Source: Metellina segmentata (Eukaryota; Arthropoda; Arachnida; Araneae; Tetragnathidae). Taken from it: DNA of 64,000 bases. This document shows, one piece after another, positions 1-10,069 of this stretch (position 1 is its first letter; each line of letters opens with the position of its first letter). The stretch lies in NCBI GenBank assembly GCA_947359465.1, contig OX375882.1, positions 51,837,509 through 51,901,508 of the forward strand. Direction: 5' to 3'. The translations under genes were made by a program, and so were the position numbers. Below the pieces are notes generated by a model that worked only from the letters and a program-made list of their open reading frames with translations, did not search any database and was not told the origin of the DNA.

Positions 1-643
1 ACAAACGAGTTCTGTGATCAGTCCACCGAAAGACTGAACTCCGACGGATATTCAATTTTACCGTCTGACCCGCCTTCAATGCCGGGTGAGCAGAGCTCGA
101 GGAACAATGCTTTCCGAGTGTTCTTGGATCCAGCTTTCATCTTGATGCTCTTCACTCAAAGCTCTATGATCTTCATCGCAACAACATTCACCACAATCAT
201 TGTCGACTTCTCCAAGGACATTGGAGTCGCCGAAGAGCAAACAGTTTACGTCTTGATGTGCTACTCGATTGCCGATATGCTGGGTCGATTCTGTCTCGGT
301 TGGGTGACAGACGGAGGCTACTTGTCCAGTGTTGCCTTCTCGTCGCTGTGCTATTGTATCCTGGGGGCGATTCTGGTGGCTGTGGTTTCATTTAGAGGAT
401 TCGCTCTCGTGATGACAGCTGTGTTTGTCTACGGGTTGTTTCTAGGGGGACTCATAATCATTGGTCCTGGAATAGTATCTGCTCACATAGAAGCAGATAA
501 AATAAACATAGCATTAGCTTCCAGGTTCTGCCTCTTCGCACCAATGAGCTTAACGCAATCCACTATGATTGGTAATATGTTTAGTTACTATTTTCATAAT
601 ACTGACATTTTAGTTTCTTTAATAATTACAGCAGTAGTTCAAG
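1..643 (+). CDS. MFS transporter, monocarboxylate-transporter-like, penultimate exon (5' partial)
   Basis: This exon encodes the C-terminal half of a membrane transporter of the major facilitator superfamily, most like SLC16 monocarboxylate transporters, which move small organic acids across the plasma membrane. The frame is open from base 1, so the methionine at 79 is probably internal and the gene begins upstream of the window. The 214 visible residues hold five hydrophobic spans that fit TM7 to TM11. The cytoplasmic loop motif DMLGRFCLGWVTD after TM8 is the R-x-G-type loop typical of the family. The exon ends in phase 1 at a donor reading AAG|GTACGT. Reading on past 643 gives a non-membrane tail to 852, which I take as intron read-through. 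Assignment to the SLC16-like group is fairly sure; the substrate cannot be told. Confidence 0.85.
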
Positions 644-1840
644 GTACGTTTCGATTTTGTAGCTTATACAGTCGTTTACACTTAGCTATTACAGACGCCA
701 TGACTCAGTGGATTTCCCCATGCTCGAATCTTGATAGTTGTAAATGGCACCAGTTTCATTGCTCTGTAACTTATTATTTTCTCTTTTCTGTACCAGTAAA
801 CCCTTCATTGTATGCATGTCCATTATTTGATGTTGGTGATGGACCTTGGTAAACTTTATATTTATACTTATTTTTACCCGAAGCAACTATGATAGACAAT
901 ATATCTTTGTGTTGCGTCAGTGCGACGGAAATTCAGCTACCTACCTAAAAGTTATCCAAAGTTTTAAGGGGCTACAGAATAGGGAAAAAAAATGTAATTT
1001 GCTAAAATTTGAAATTTTATTCAAAAATTTTAATTTCAAAGGAGCAATACATTTATATACTATATATTAATATGAGAATTATTAACAATTATAACAAATA
1101 TTTAATTTTTAATATGCTTCCAAGAACATTTTAAATTAAGTAAAAACCCGTTTGTAGAAAAACTATAACTGAATATCTCAACACATCACGCTCATGAGTT
1201 GCTACATATATTATACACTAAGTCTTCTTCCCTTATCAGGGACATTGTACAAAGACAGACTAGAGTCATTGAGGAGTGACTCGTTCCAGGGTGTTTAATT
1301 TTGAACTACTAAGGGAACTTCCTGCATTGCTCGCCAAGTGAATATTGCAAACGTCTAACCGCCTGATAGGTTCAAGCGCATGCATATGTACGTTCTGCAA
1401 CCTGCAGTATTTCTTACATGGTTTCTAACCAGTTTCGACCTTCCTGACTGATTGAATATTTACTAGGAATCTTTCAATCAACAAAATTCGTTTCGTTCTT
1501 CAATGTATGCGAGAGGACCCAACTGTCTTACATATTTCTAAAGTTGAATTGTATTGCAAAATAGTTCACACACACATGATGAAGTTACACTAGAATTCGA
1601 AAAATCGCAACCAAACAATACAATGAAACTGCATACTTGCATGTCGCCGACCGTTGAGTTGACGAACTCTGGAAACTAACTCCCGATTTACAAATCGGAA
1701 TTCCAATTCTGGTTGAATATAAAATCAAAACCGCTCGGGAAAGCTGCACGAACAATAAATGTTAAAACGAGAATAAATTAAAAGATCAATCGTGAGGTTT
1801 AATTTGCATACTCCAGCAGTTTATTTTGTCATGTGTGTTC

Positions 1841-1977
1841 TAGGGGTAATGGGTAATTTTTAGTTAACGTCGTACTAGAGCAACACAACGGGCTACTGAC
1901 GACTGCCCGGGATCAATTCCTTAAGAGAAAGATCCGAGGACAACACCTCGCAATTTTGAACCACGGTCGGATGACGA
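1841..1977 (-). repeat. tRNA-derived SINE, 5'-truncated copy
   Basis: The segment matches, in reverse orientation, the 3' half of the SINE seen in full at 7479 and 13426, including the tail beginning at the GTTAACGTCGTACTAGAGCA block. It lacks the tRNA-like head, as expected of incomplete reverse transcription. Target-site duplication is unclear; only a short TTCTAG is shared at both ends. Confidence 0.8.
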
Positions 1978-2306
1978 ATGTCTATTCTAGAAGAAAAGCG
2001 ATATACTGCATTGCTCGGAAATCTCACTACAGTGTTAAAATATCGGTATAGGTAATCTCCCAAAAGGGGAATACGTGAATAAAATTAGAGTAAAAAATAC
2101 AAATTGCAAGAATTTCATGTAGGGTATGCTCCCTTTCCGGAGTAAATGATATCAGTTGATTTTGGAAACTGAATAAAAAAAAAAACTAGTGTTAGTAATT
2201 TCTTAGAAGTAAAGGAATCATAAGAATGGGCTGAAAAAATAGAATTTCCCCAAAACAAATCCTAACAGTGAATCAAGTTTGATAGTCTACCTCAAATGTG
2301 TACACA

Positions 2307-2650
2307 GGTTCCTGGTTCGAATCCGGGTTCGGACATGGATGTTTGTAAGCGTGTGGTGTAGAGGCGGCTGGTGCATCTTAAATATGTCGTGGCCGAAAAT
2401 CCTCTCGTTAGGTTGGTGTGGAAGTTTGGAGAGTGGGGTGCCAGCTCAGGTGTTGCTTCGTCATCTGATCGTGGTTCCAAATTACGAGGTGTTGTCCTCG
2501 GATCTTTCCCTTAAGGGACGGATCCCGGACCTTCGTCAATAGCCCGTTGTGTTGCTCTAGTACGACGTTAACTAAAATTACCATTACCCGGACCGTCATC
2601 AAAAGCCCTTTGTGTTAATCTAGTATGACGTTGATTACAAATTGTCACTG
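2307..2650 (+). repeat. tRNA-derived SINE with 15-bp target duplication and doubled tail
   Basis: The copy lacks the A box but keeps the B box (GGTTCGAATCC near 2312) and the body of the family. It is flanked by perfect 15-bp direct repeats TCAAATGTGTACACA at 2292-2306 and 2651-2665. Its 3' end is unusual: after the normal ending at about 2588 a second, diverged copy of the last 60 bp follows, within the same target duplication. Confidence 0.9.
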
Positions 2651-2823
2651 TCAAATGTGTACACATTTAAATTTTTAAAAATAATATACCTTGGAGGAGA
2701 ATCTCTCCTTAGTACAGTGAAACCCCAATTCAACATAACCCGCATTTAATGATTTCTCGCATATAACGTCATTTTTTATTGAATTTGCAATACTTTCAAT
2801 GTTACAAAATCCCGTATTTAACG

Positions 2824-3875
2824 CTTCTAGATAGAAGGGCTCCTGGTTCGAATCCGGGTCAGGGCATTGATGATTGTAAGCGTATGGTGTAGAGGCGGCT
2901 GCTGCACCTTAAATCTGTCGTGGCCGAAAGTCCTCACGTTGGGTTGGTGTGGACGTTTAGAGAGTGGGGTGCCAGATCAGGTATTGCCTCGACATCTGAC
3001 CGTGGTGTTCTAGGTGTCCTCGGATCTTTCCCTTAAGCTTCGGTTTCCTAAGAAAGCGTAGCCGTGATCCAGCGGCCGTGATGTATCGGTGGGTGACGTC
3101 ACTAAAACGTTGTTTATACTAACACATGGTGTTGGTTTCCTAGAGAGAGTTGTTTGCGAGCGTAGCGAAAATTATCGGAGCCGCCATTTCCATGACTGTC
3201 GTCATAGCGGTCTCAAACAGTTGGAGAACGTTTTTTCTCTTGTAGCGGCCAGATTTCATTTCCTGCTCCAAACAATTCCAGCGAAGAGGAGCGAAATAAA
3301 TAAACATTTTTGACTGCCATTGATTAATTTGTTTTTGTAAAATCGGGATCGTTAAACACAGAATGAAAATTTCAACGGATTTGAAAACTGCGGAAAATTT
3401 GACACCAGTTCGATACCTTAAATGTGATTTTCTTTAAATAAATAATTAATTATTTAATAAAAAATTAATTAATCAAATGGTAAATAATTGAATAATAAAA
3501 CTGTTTTTGATATCGATCTGGCGTAGAAATTTACGCTGATTTGAAATCTGTTGACATTTTCACTCTACCTTCAATGATCCCGAAGTTAAGAAACTTTGAA
3601 CTAGAGAATAAAAATCCACTTTGTTTTGTTTCTCGAATAAAATAAACCACGACAGCTGTCTGTGTTGCACATTCTCCAACGTATTCTGTCCGTCTAAGTT
3701 GACACCTCTGGATTCATGTTTAGACGGCCGTCTAGTTATGCACGCGGCATCATGACGTATCACGGCTGTTAGATAACGTCTCCACTTTCTTAGGAAACCA
3801 AAGCTTTAGGGGATTGATCTCGGAACGTCGTCAAAAACAAGTTGTGTTGCTCTAGTATGACGTTAAATAAAATTA
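2824..3875 (+). mobile_element. Composite SINE carrying an internal TTAA MITE (copy 1)
   Basis: The SINE body runs 2824-3036 and resumes at about 3805-3875, interrupted by a MITE at 3037-3804. The whole composite is flanked by perfect 13-bp direct repeats CCCGTATTTAACG at 2811-2823 and 3876-3888, and both belong to the Tigger-type host sequence. The SINE is 5'-truncated just upstream of the B box. The same arrangement, at the same SINE site and in the same orientation, occurs at 18322-19190. Confidence 0.85.
3037..3804. mobile_element. TTAA-flanked MITE, piggyBac-like (copy 1)
   Basis: Inverted ends share GGTTTCCTAAGAAAG (left 3041-3055; right complement about 3784-3798). They are flanked by TTAA at 3033-3036 and TTTA at 3805-3808; the intact SINE reads TTAAGGG here. 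TTAA duplication points to the piggyBac superfamily, but the ends do not start with the usual CCC, so the superfamily is tentative. The interior has an AT-rich inverted region (about 3425-3510) and two copies of the shared module. There is no coding capacity. Confidence 0.7.
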
Positions 3876-3943
3876 CCCGTATTTAACGTTATCATTATAA
3901 AATATTTCCCGCTTTAACGTTGTGAAAAATTACGTAAAAACGT

Positions 3944-4003
3944 AAAAAATTGCTTTGAGTTCTCCCTGCTATAAAAAGCAGGGAGAACTCAAAGCAATTT
4001 TTT
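3944..4003. other. Perfect 27-bp hairpin inside the Tigger-type MITE
   Basis: Arms 3944-3970 and 3977-4003 are exact reverse complements, separated by a 6-nt loop (ATAAAA). The core of the stem is TTGAGTTCTCCCTGCT. It lies mid-element, away from the terminal repeats, and would fold into a strong RNA stem if transcribed. Confidence 0.85.
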
Positions 4004-4842
4004 CAAAACAGTCAGATTTTAAAATAACAGACATTCCTTTTCCTTTTCATACTGATACTAAATACATTAAAAAGAAAAAACAATAATTTTAAGAATAAGT
4101 CCCATCTCACCCGACTTGACACGGGCATGTCGCAAATTCGCATAAAATTCGGACTACCTCAGGCATCGCGATTCGGTGTTAAAGTTTCCGCAGATTTCAA
4201 ATCCGTTGAAATCTTCACTTCATCTTTCAACGATCGCGAAGATAGAAAAACTCAAATAGTTCTTTTTCTTGGGTTCGCAATCAATATCTTCGTCAAATGC
4301 GTCAAGTGCAAATTAGATATACTAAAAAACGTACAAAAACGCATATCTGTGGAGAATGATGTATATGATTAATCTAGTAAAAGAAAAACGTAAACCAAAG
4401 TAACATATTACTGTATATAAGCTATTGTAAGGAAGAAATATAAAAGGTATGTTAATTAAATTAGATTTTATTTCATGCTCTATGTTCGGTTTTCTCCGAC
4501 CGCAATTGAACGTTTTCCCGCATATAACGTTATTTCTTTCCGGTCACCTGAATTACGTTAAATTGGGGTTTCACTGTATTTTCCTTTCTATGTTTTTAAA
4601 ATTTTCCTTATATGGCATTTACTCGACGTTGTTTGGCGCAAGTTGGACTTATTTTGCCCATTCTTCACCAAACCCAATCGGCCATTCTTTAAGGGCACTT
4701 GAACTTTGTTGATGTGACTGGGCTTACTCTTGACTGGAGTGATTTCAGATGATGTTGTGCGGAAAAGCCCAGACTTCAGAACCTGAGACCATTAATCGCC
4801 AATGTATCATCAGCAGCTCTATTTTTAATGTCACAATTGTAA

Positions 4843-5462
4843 TCTCTAATATTATAAAAGGAAGTGTTTGTTTGTTGGTTTGTCTGTTTGTTTGTTCGCA
4901 AAATCCTGACGATTCTATGGCACTTACAGCAATGAGATTCGTCCCACAGGTAGTCCGAATTATTTGCAATTTTTAGGTCGAGGCGAATTTTAAAATTCAT
5001 TCTAGAAGATTTTTAAATGAATTTAATAGTTTTATTCTCCATCGTTTTTTCAAACGCGGAGAACTTTTTCTACTCGTGCGACCTTGCAGTCAGGGTTTGG
5101 AATCATGCCGATTTGTTTTCATCCGCAGCACGCGAAGAAATTTTTTTTTTTTTTTTTTTTTATCATTTCCGCTTTGATTTCTCGCGCGGACAAATAAATT
5201 TCCAGCCAGACAATAAATCTTTTAACTGAAGTCAGTTCTTTTTTCTATCTCCAAGACCGTTAAAGATAGAATAAAAATTTCAACGGATTTGAAATCTGTG
5301 TGAAAATTTCAGTTTAGATTGATACCTAAAAACATGATTTTCTTTAAATAAATAATTTTTTAATTGAATATATCTTCAATGGATTTCAAATCTGAGGAAA
5401 ATTTTACACCAGATTAATACCTTACAGCACGGCCAACGTCGGGCTAGCCACGCAGTGGCTAG
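4843..5462 (+). mobile_element. Non-autonomous Helitron, complete
   Basis: The 5' end is TCTCTAATATTATAAAAGG, the common animal Helitron start. The 3' end is a perfect hairpin (CTAGCCAC / GTGGCTAG, 5444-5462, 3-nt loop) ending in CTAG. It sits between A (4842) and T (5463), as Helitrons do, without a target duplication. The first part has a TTTG-rich tract and the shared block CCTGACGATTCTATGGCAC. There is no Rep-helicase coding. A T17-19 run lies near 5142. Two copies of the shared module lie at about 5256-5330 and 5365-5425, in reverse. Confidence 0.9.
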
Positions 5463-5605
5463 TTTTACAGTAATTTTCTGTCGGCAAAAATCAATACTTG
5501 TCTATAATGAAAGGTAGTGCCTTACGAAATATTATCAGCATGACAGGATTTTGTATTTTGTGTATGTTAACTTTAATAAATTTTAATGGTTCTTTTATTT
5601 TTCAG

Positions 5606-5775
5606 GATACTTTAGAGATACATTAGGAACTTATAACGGAATTTTCTACTTATTAGGATTACACAGTTTGATTTGCACCGTCTTGTCGTTACTCATTCCA
5701 TTTGCAGCAAGATCAAGAGAAAGGAGAAAGTTCGAAAGATTGAAAGTTGGTACAAGATCAACTTCAGAAATCTGA
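5606..5775 (+). CDS. MFS transporter, monocarboxylate-transporter-like, last exon
   Basis: This is the terminal coding exon of the gene that begins at the window edge. The split codon formed with base 643 gives glycine and opens GYFRDTLGTYNGIFYLLGLH, followed by a hydrophobic stretch (LICTVLSLLIPF) that fits TM12. A basic cytoplasmic tail (RSRERRKFERLK) and a TGA stop at 5773-5775 follow. The short charged C-terminus after TM12 matches the usual ending of SLC16-like proteins. About 270 residues of the protein are visible over both exons. The exon was found by frame continuation and splice signals; it is too short to stand out as an ORF. Confidence 0.85.
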
Positions 5776-5872
5776 AAATTTTGACTTTATAATCGCATTT
5801 TTTAAGTTATAAAGCTTGAATTTTAAACGAGGTTATGCAGTTTTAACTTTGAAAGGGAATTTATAACATACA

Positions 5873-5878
5873 AATAAA
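5873..5878 (+). promoter_or_regulatory. Polyadenylation signal AATAAA, transporter gene
   Basis: AATAAA lies 98 bp after the stop codon of the transporter, a normal distance for a short 3' UTR. A second AATAAA at 6177-6182 could serve a longer transcript. The rest of 5776-6437 has no other supported feature. Confidence 0.5.
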
Positions 5879-6445
5879 TAAGTACGCAACTCAGGAATAC
5901 TTTTATGTTCTTCACTTTTACTTCTTTTTGACAGTAAAATTCATATCGTTGTACTTACCCAGTATATTTAGTTATAGAATTAAGCGGATGAACATCAAAA
6001 AATTTTAAAAGAATAATATCGAATGTTGCATGAATGTGTTCCACTTTTCAATTGCCAGAAATTGTCAACCTAACTACTTTTTATAGACTTTGTTGTTTTT
6101 TGTATATTTGTGGGACTTTCAAAACAAAATCTTGAAGTTATTCGATTGTTACAAAACTCGAAAGCTTTGTTTTTTGAATAAAGTGTAGTAAAACAATAAT
6201 AAGTTGTGCGGAAGTTATAACATAAGACATGGCCAAAATATTGCTACTTATAATATTAGCAAACATTAACCTTTTTTCTGCGGTGCTTAGATTTTTTCAA
6301 TCGTCTCACAGAACAGCTCTTTCGCCTGCATGCCCGACTTTCCTATCAAAGTATTGTGTGGCGTATCGTTTGGCGCGCGATAGATATCACCGGAGCGACC
6401 TTCTGCCTTTCCCCCAAAGCGTTCACACCTCACCGTCCACAGGGA

Positions 6446-7327
6446 CAGGCGCCTCAATCCCATGATAGTACTTTACGCAAGTCCAACTTGATTGGCTAAT
6501 CGGATCACATGACCTAGATACGTATGTCATCAAGGTTTATAGTTGTTAGCGATTTATCTCTTCCCTTCTGCTTTCTTCTTTTCTTTTCAGATCCATGGCT
6601 ATGGGTGGGTAGAGGATGGAGCCGAAAATTGTATCCTTTTATTATATAAGTTAATAATTATATAAGTTAGTGTTTTATGTATGCTTTTTGTTACATCAGA
6701 ATGGTCCTAAGCCAGCGGTGGATACGACACCATCATCCTAAAGCAAAGGGGACGGCAGAGGGGCGGAAAAATATCAGCTGGTAGTGAGTTCAGGAGTGGT
6801 TCTTAGATTATTTATGTAAAATCAACGGAAGCTTGGTAAAATATGAAAAGGGTATTAAAAATTAGGAAAAGTAAATTAGAATGAAAAGGAATTAAATTGG
6901 AATTTAAAAATAATTTGGAGGATCTAAAAATTTTTCCACCAGCTGGGTTCGAACTCGGGAAGTCATCCTCCGCTGCCGACGCTCATCTGAAGGTGGGTGA
7001 CTTTAGCCATTAGGCCATCATTGCTTTCCGAGAAGAAGCTCTTTAAAGTATAAGTACCCTTAATATAAGTTGGCAAGAAATACTACTAACAACAACCATA
7101 CAACATATATATGAGGAGCAAATCAGAGTCAACTTGTCGGACACTTACGCTGTACGCTGAGGCGCTAGTGTATGTATTGTATTTCTACGAAACAACGCGC
7201 ATATTCAAAATCAAATGGTTACTGCAACAATCAGATTGGCGAGATATCCAAGTGAAGCCAAGCCCGTGAAACTAGCCAATCAAATTGGACTTGCGTAAAG
7301 TACTATCATAGGATTGAGCCGTTTCTC
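6446..7327 (-). mobile_element. hAT-type MITE with tRNA-like segment (copy 1)
   Basis: About 45-bp inverted ends contain ATGATAGTACTTTACGCAAG. The outer ends begin CAG, and the flanks cacaggga / gacagggt (6438-6445, 7328-7335) match at 6 of 8 positions, consistent with a decayed 8-bp hAT duplication. The element is non-coding. The copy at 59944-60828 is in the opposite orientation and shows a much clearer duplication, which is why I place this family in hAT. Confidence 0.8.
6936..7026 (-). repeat. tRNA-like segment inside hAT MITE copy 1
   Basis: On the minus strand the segment reads GATGGCCTAATGGCTAAAG (A-box-like) and then GAGTTCGAACCCAGC (B-box-like), spaced about 50 bp apart. It is not a clean cloverleaf and has no tRNA-type 3' acceptor pairing that I can see, so it is a tRNA-derived fragment or old SINE head carried by the MITE rather than a tRNA gene. 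Confidence 0.6.
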
Positions 7328-7478
7328 GACAGGGTAGGGTACCGAACAAAAGGAGTAAAACCTCTAGAAGGTCAGTCGCTGACACCTCGTTAATGTTGAC
7401 CGATGCCAGCGGTCACTTAAAAGGGGGATAACATCGACAGTACACAACTATATCAAACAGCGCTTTAAACGAAATTTT

Positions 7479-7814
7479 GCCGACCAACCGGTATAGTGGT
7501 TAAGGTGTTAGCCTCTAGATCGGAAGGTTCCTGGTTCGAATCCGGGTCCGGGCATGGATGTTTGTAAGCGTATGGTGTAGAGGCGGCTGGTGCACCTTAA
7601 ATCTGTCGTGGCCGAAAGTCCTCACGTTGGGTTGGCGTGGAAGTTTGGAGAGTGGGGTGCCAGCTCAGGTGTTACTTGGGATTCTGACCGTGGTTCAAAA
7701 TTACGAGGTGTTGTCCTCGGATCTTTCCCTTATGGGACTGATCCCGGACCGTCGTCAATAGCCCGTTGTGTTGCTCTAGTACGACGTTAACTAAAATTAC
7801 CATTACAATTACCA
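7479..7814 (+). repeat. tRNA-derived SINE, full-length copy
   Basis: The copy begins GCCGACCAACCGG. The A box (TATAGTGGTTAAGG) lies near 7492-7505 and the B box GGTTCGAATCC at 7533-7543, both internal RNA polymerase III promoter elements. A roughly 250-bp unrelated body follows, and the tail is a short repeat of ATTACC. It is flanked by perfect 14-bp duplications TTAAACGAAATTTT (7465-7478, 7815-7828). This copy and the one at 13426 define the family in this window. Confidence 0.95.
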
Positions 7815-8195
7815 TTAAACGAAATTTTAGTGGTAACAATTGTCTATCTGTCGTAGCATAGATGTTAACAGTAAACGTGCCCATTGTTTCCATATATTGT
7901 CAATATTTTAACTCATAATTGTTTGCATACATTTCCAATCAAATGATTTCCATTTAGTAAGCGTATTACTAGATTTTAGGGCAAATAAAATAATGTACTA
8001 AAATAACTAAAGTTATATAAAAAAAAGAATAAGTTAAGCAACATATTAATAGGAGGTTTCACACAAAATTTAGAAGCATGATACACTTTTATTTGTACTT
8101 ATATGAGTACAACAAATTGCACGGATTATCGAAAAACAGTTTCAGGGAAATCAAGACAAACCTGGTGTACAGAAAACAGTTCGATAGGTATTTTA

Positions 8196-8480
8196 ATTAA
8201 CATCGCACTGGATGAACACAACGGGCTACTGGCGGCGATCCGGGTGCAAACCTGAAGGGAAAGATCCAGAGACAACGACGCATCACAATTTTGACCCACC
8301 GTTAGATGACGAGGTCAACACCTGAAATTGCCACCCAACTCTTCAAATTCCACTTCACGCTGACATGAGGACAGTTGAGGCTACGGCAGGTTTTACATGC
8401 ACCAGCCCCCACGAACCCGACAGTCTTTATATGAACCTAGTTTCAAACTCGCACCCCTGCTGTAGATAATCGCTTACTCT
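8196..8480 (-). repeat. Old, diverged SINE copy
   Basis: In reverse it follows the order of the SINE body: a CACAACGGGCTACTGG block, then GGGAAAGATCCAGAG, then a GATGACGA block, with many substitutions and gaps. It is clearly older than the other copies. The head near 8440 no longer has a usable B box. The stretch 7830-8195 before it has no supported feature. Confidence 0.65.
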
Positions 8481-8551
8481 GCCAAATGGGCTACCGCCAT
8501 TTGGAACAGTTTCGAAACCAGAAATGTCAAAATGCCTATCTGAGAAAAACG

Positions 8552-10067
8552 TATATGTATATTCATGTCCATAAATTAAGGATAGTTCAGAATCACACGG
8601 AAATCGAACTCTAAAGTAAAAATTTCACCTGTAGAATTATCGCACACATCTTCAAGAATAATATCCAAATTACAGGAAGCCATCAGATGACGCCGATAGT
8701 ACGTCACAATGACGAGAGTGTAAGAGAGGTGAATATAAAGAATGGCAGCAAAGAACTAAAATTGTTCACAAGCATTCTGTAAGCCGCTCAGTGCCACAAT
8801 CGAATAGTTATGGCACTGAGGACGCATGTCGATGATTTTTTAAGTGGTAGAACTATCAGCCGCCTGGAATGTGGGCTTACTCAGACGGAAGTTTCAGTGG
8901 AACTTGGAATAGCCCAAAGTGTCATCTCTAGGCTTTGGCAACGATTCCAAAATTATTGAAATGTCAGTAGGCGTTATAGTACAGGTCTTCCCCGAGTTAC
9001 AACGCCGAATGACGACCGCTATTTGGAAGTAACTGCAAAAAGAAGCAGACAGAGCATAACATCCGACTTTTCTCGTCTGCTATCTTCAGCCACGGGTACG
9101 AGTTTCAAGGCAAACCGTTTACAGACATTTGGGACATGTTGGTCTATATGCTCGCAGGCCTGTCAGATGTGTTCCGCTCACGGCAACTCACTGTTACCAG
9201 TGGTTAGCCTGGAGTAGAAAACATGCAATGTGGACATTGTCACAGTAGGCTTGTGTGATGTTTTCGACGAGTCCAGGTTTAGCACGCAGTCTGATTCACG
9301 GCGGACGTTCATATGGAGAACTCTAGGTACCCGCTACCACCAAGACAACATCATTGCACGACACCGTTACCGTGGTGCAGGTTTGCTCGTTTGGGGCAAA
9401 ATTATACTGGGCTCCAGAACAGATCTACATATTCAAATCGGAACCATGAGAGGCCAAATTTATCGGGACATCATTCTGGAACAACATGTATGTATGTTTA
9501 GGGGTGCCATGGGCGCAGAATTTGTGTTTATGGATGACAACGCACGTCCTCATCGTGCAAACATTGTAAACAAATGCCTTGAATCTGAGGATATCACCCG
9601 TATGGAATGACCAGCATTCTCACCTGACTTGAATCCGATAGAGCATGTGTGGGACATGCTTGGCCGACGAGTTGCAGCCCGACAACCACCGGACATGTGT
9701 ACCGGAACTTCGGAGAGCATTGCTTGCTGAGTGCAATATTCTTCCCCAAGATCAGCTCGATAATTTGATCCTCAGTATGCCTAGGCGTTGTACGGACTGT
9801 AATTCATCGTCTGGGAGACATACAATGTATTAACCATCATACCAACAATGCCATGTTAAGCTTTTTCAAGGTCGATATTTTTTGTAATTGCTCCAGTGAT
9901 CAAAAATCGTAGTTTTTATGAATGGTATCATACATACATTTTTTTTTTGTTCTTTATCTTTTGTTTAATAAATAGGCTTTATGAATAAGTCACGTTTGTT
10001 TTATTTCTGAATCTTCATTTGCCGGAGCTGGCATTATCCTTAATTTATGGATATGAGTGTATAAATA
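8552..10067 (+). mobile_element. Tc1-like transposon, decayed
   Basis: Inverted ends share TCCATAAATTAAGGATA (left about 8569-8586; right complement about 10033-10050) and both run out to TA-rich flanks, as expected of TA-targeting Tc1/mariner elements. The exact outer base is uncertain by a few positions. The next transposon begins immediately at its right border. Confidence 0.75.
8810..9833 (+). pseudogene. Tc1-like transposase (DD34E type), inactivated
   Basis: Tc1 transposases cut and paste their own element at TA sites. The region has the usual length of about 340 codons. The N-terminus (MALRTHVDDFLSGRTISRL) is a helix-turn-helix, with VISRLWQRFQ in the second recognition region. Catalytic pieces follow in shifted frames: DESRF near 9271, VFMDDNARPH near 9530, and SPDLNPIEHVWD near 9620. 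In-frame stops at about 8957 and 9608 and several frame changes make it non-functional. It is fairly diverged from the other Tc1 copies here. Confidence 0.9.
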
Positions 10068-10069
10068 TA

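Larger units (their letters stand above)
2715..4576. mobile_element. Non-autonomous pogo/Tigger-type DNA transposon with nested insertions
   Basis: The ends are inverted: CAGTGAAACCCCAATT at 2715 and its complement ending CACTG at 4576, each followed by TA, the expected duplication for the Tc1/mariner/pogo superfamily. The CAGT-AACCCC type of end is characteristic of Tigger/pogo elements. No transposase is present. Without the SINE composite at 2824-3888 the element is about 0.8 kb. It also carries a perfect hairpin at 3944-4003 and one copy of the shared module at about 4160-4250. Confidence 0.8.
644..5605 (+). other. Intron of the transporter gene, packed with mobile elements
   Basis: The donor is GTACGT at 644 and the acceptor is a T-rich tract ending TTTTTCAG at 5605. 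Joining 643 to 5606 restores a continuous frame that completes the transporter. The intron contains two simple SINE copies, a Tigger-type MITE with a nested SINE and MITE, and a Helitron. From 860 to 1840 I see only AT-rich single-copy-looking sequence with no supported feature. Confidence 0.85.

Noticed and set aside
644..852. Extension of the transporter ORF to 852
   Set aside because: The stretch after 643 has no membrane-protein character, while a good donor at 644 and acceptor at 5605 restore a proper TM12 and C-terminus.
2279..2542. ORFs of about 67-87 codons with a repeated tryptophan-rich sequence (also at 7558, 13505 and, in reverse, 57245)
   Set aside because: They coincide with the body of the tRNA-derived SINE and recur only because the SINE does. 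There is no evidence of coding constraint.
7490..7545. A tRNA gene (A and B boxes at 7492 and 7533)
   Set aside because: The boxes belong to the head of a 336-bp SINE with its own tail and target duplication, and no acceptor stem closes the structure.
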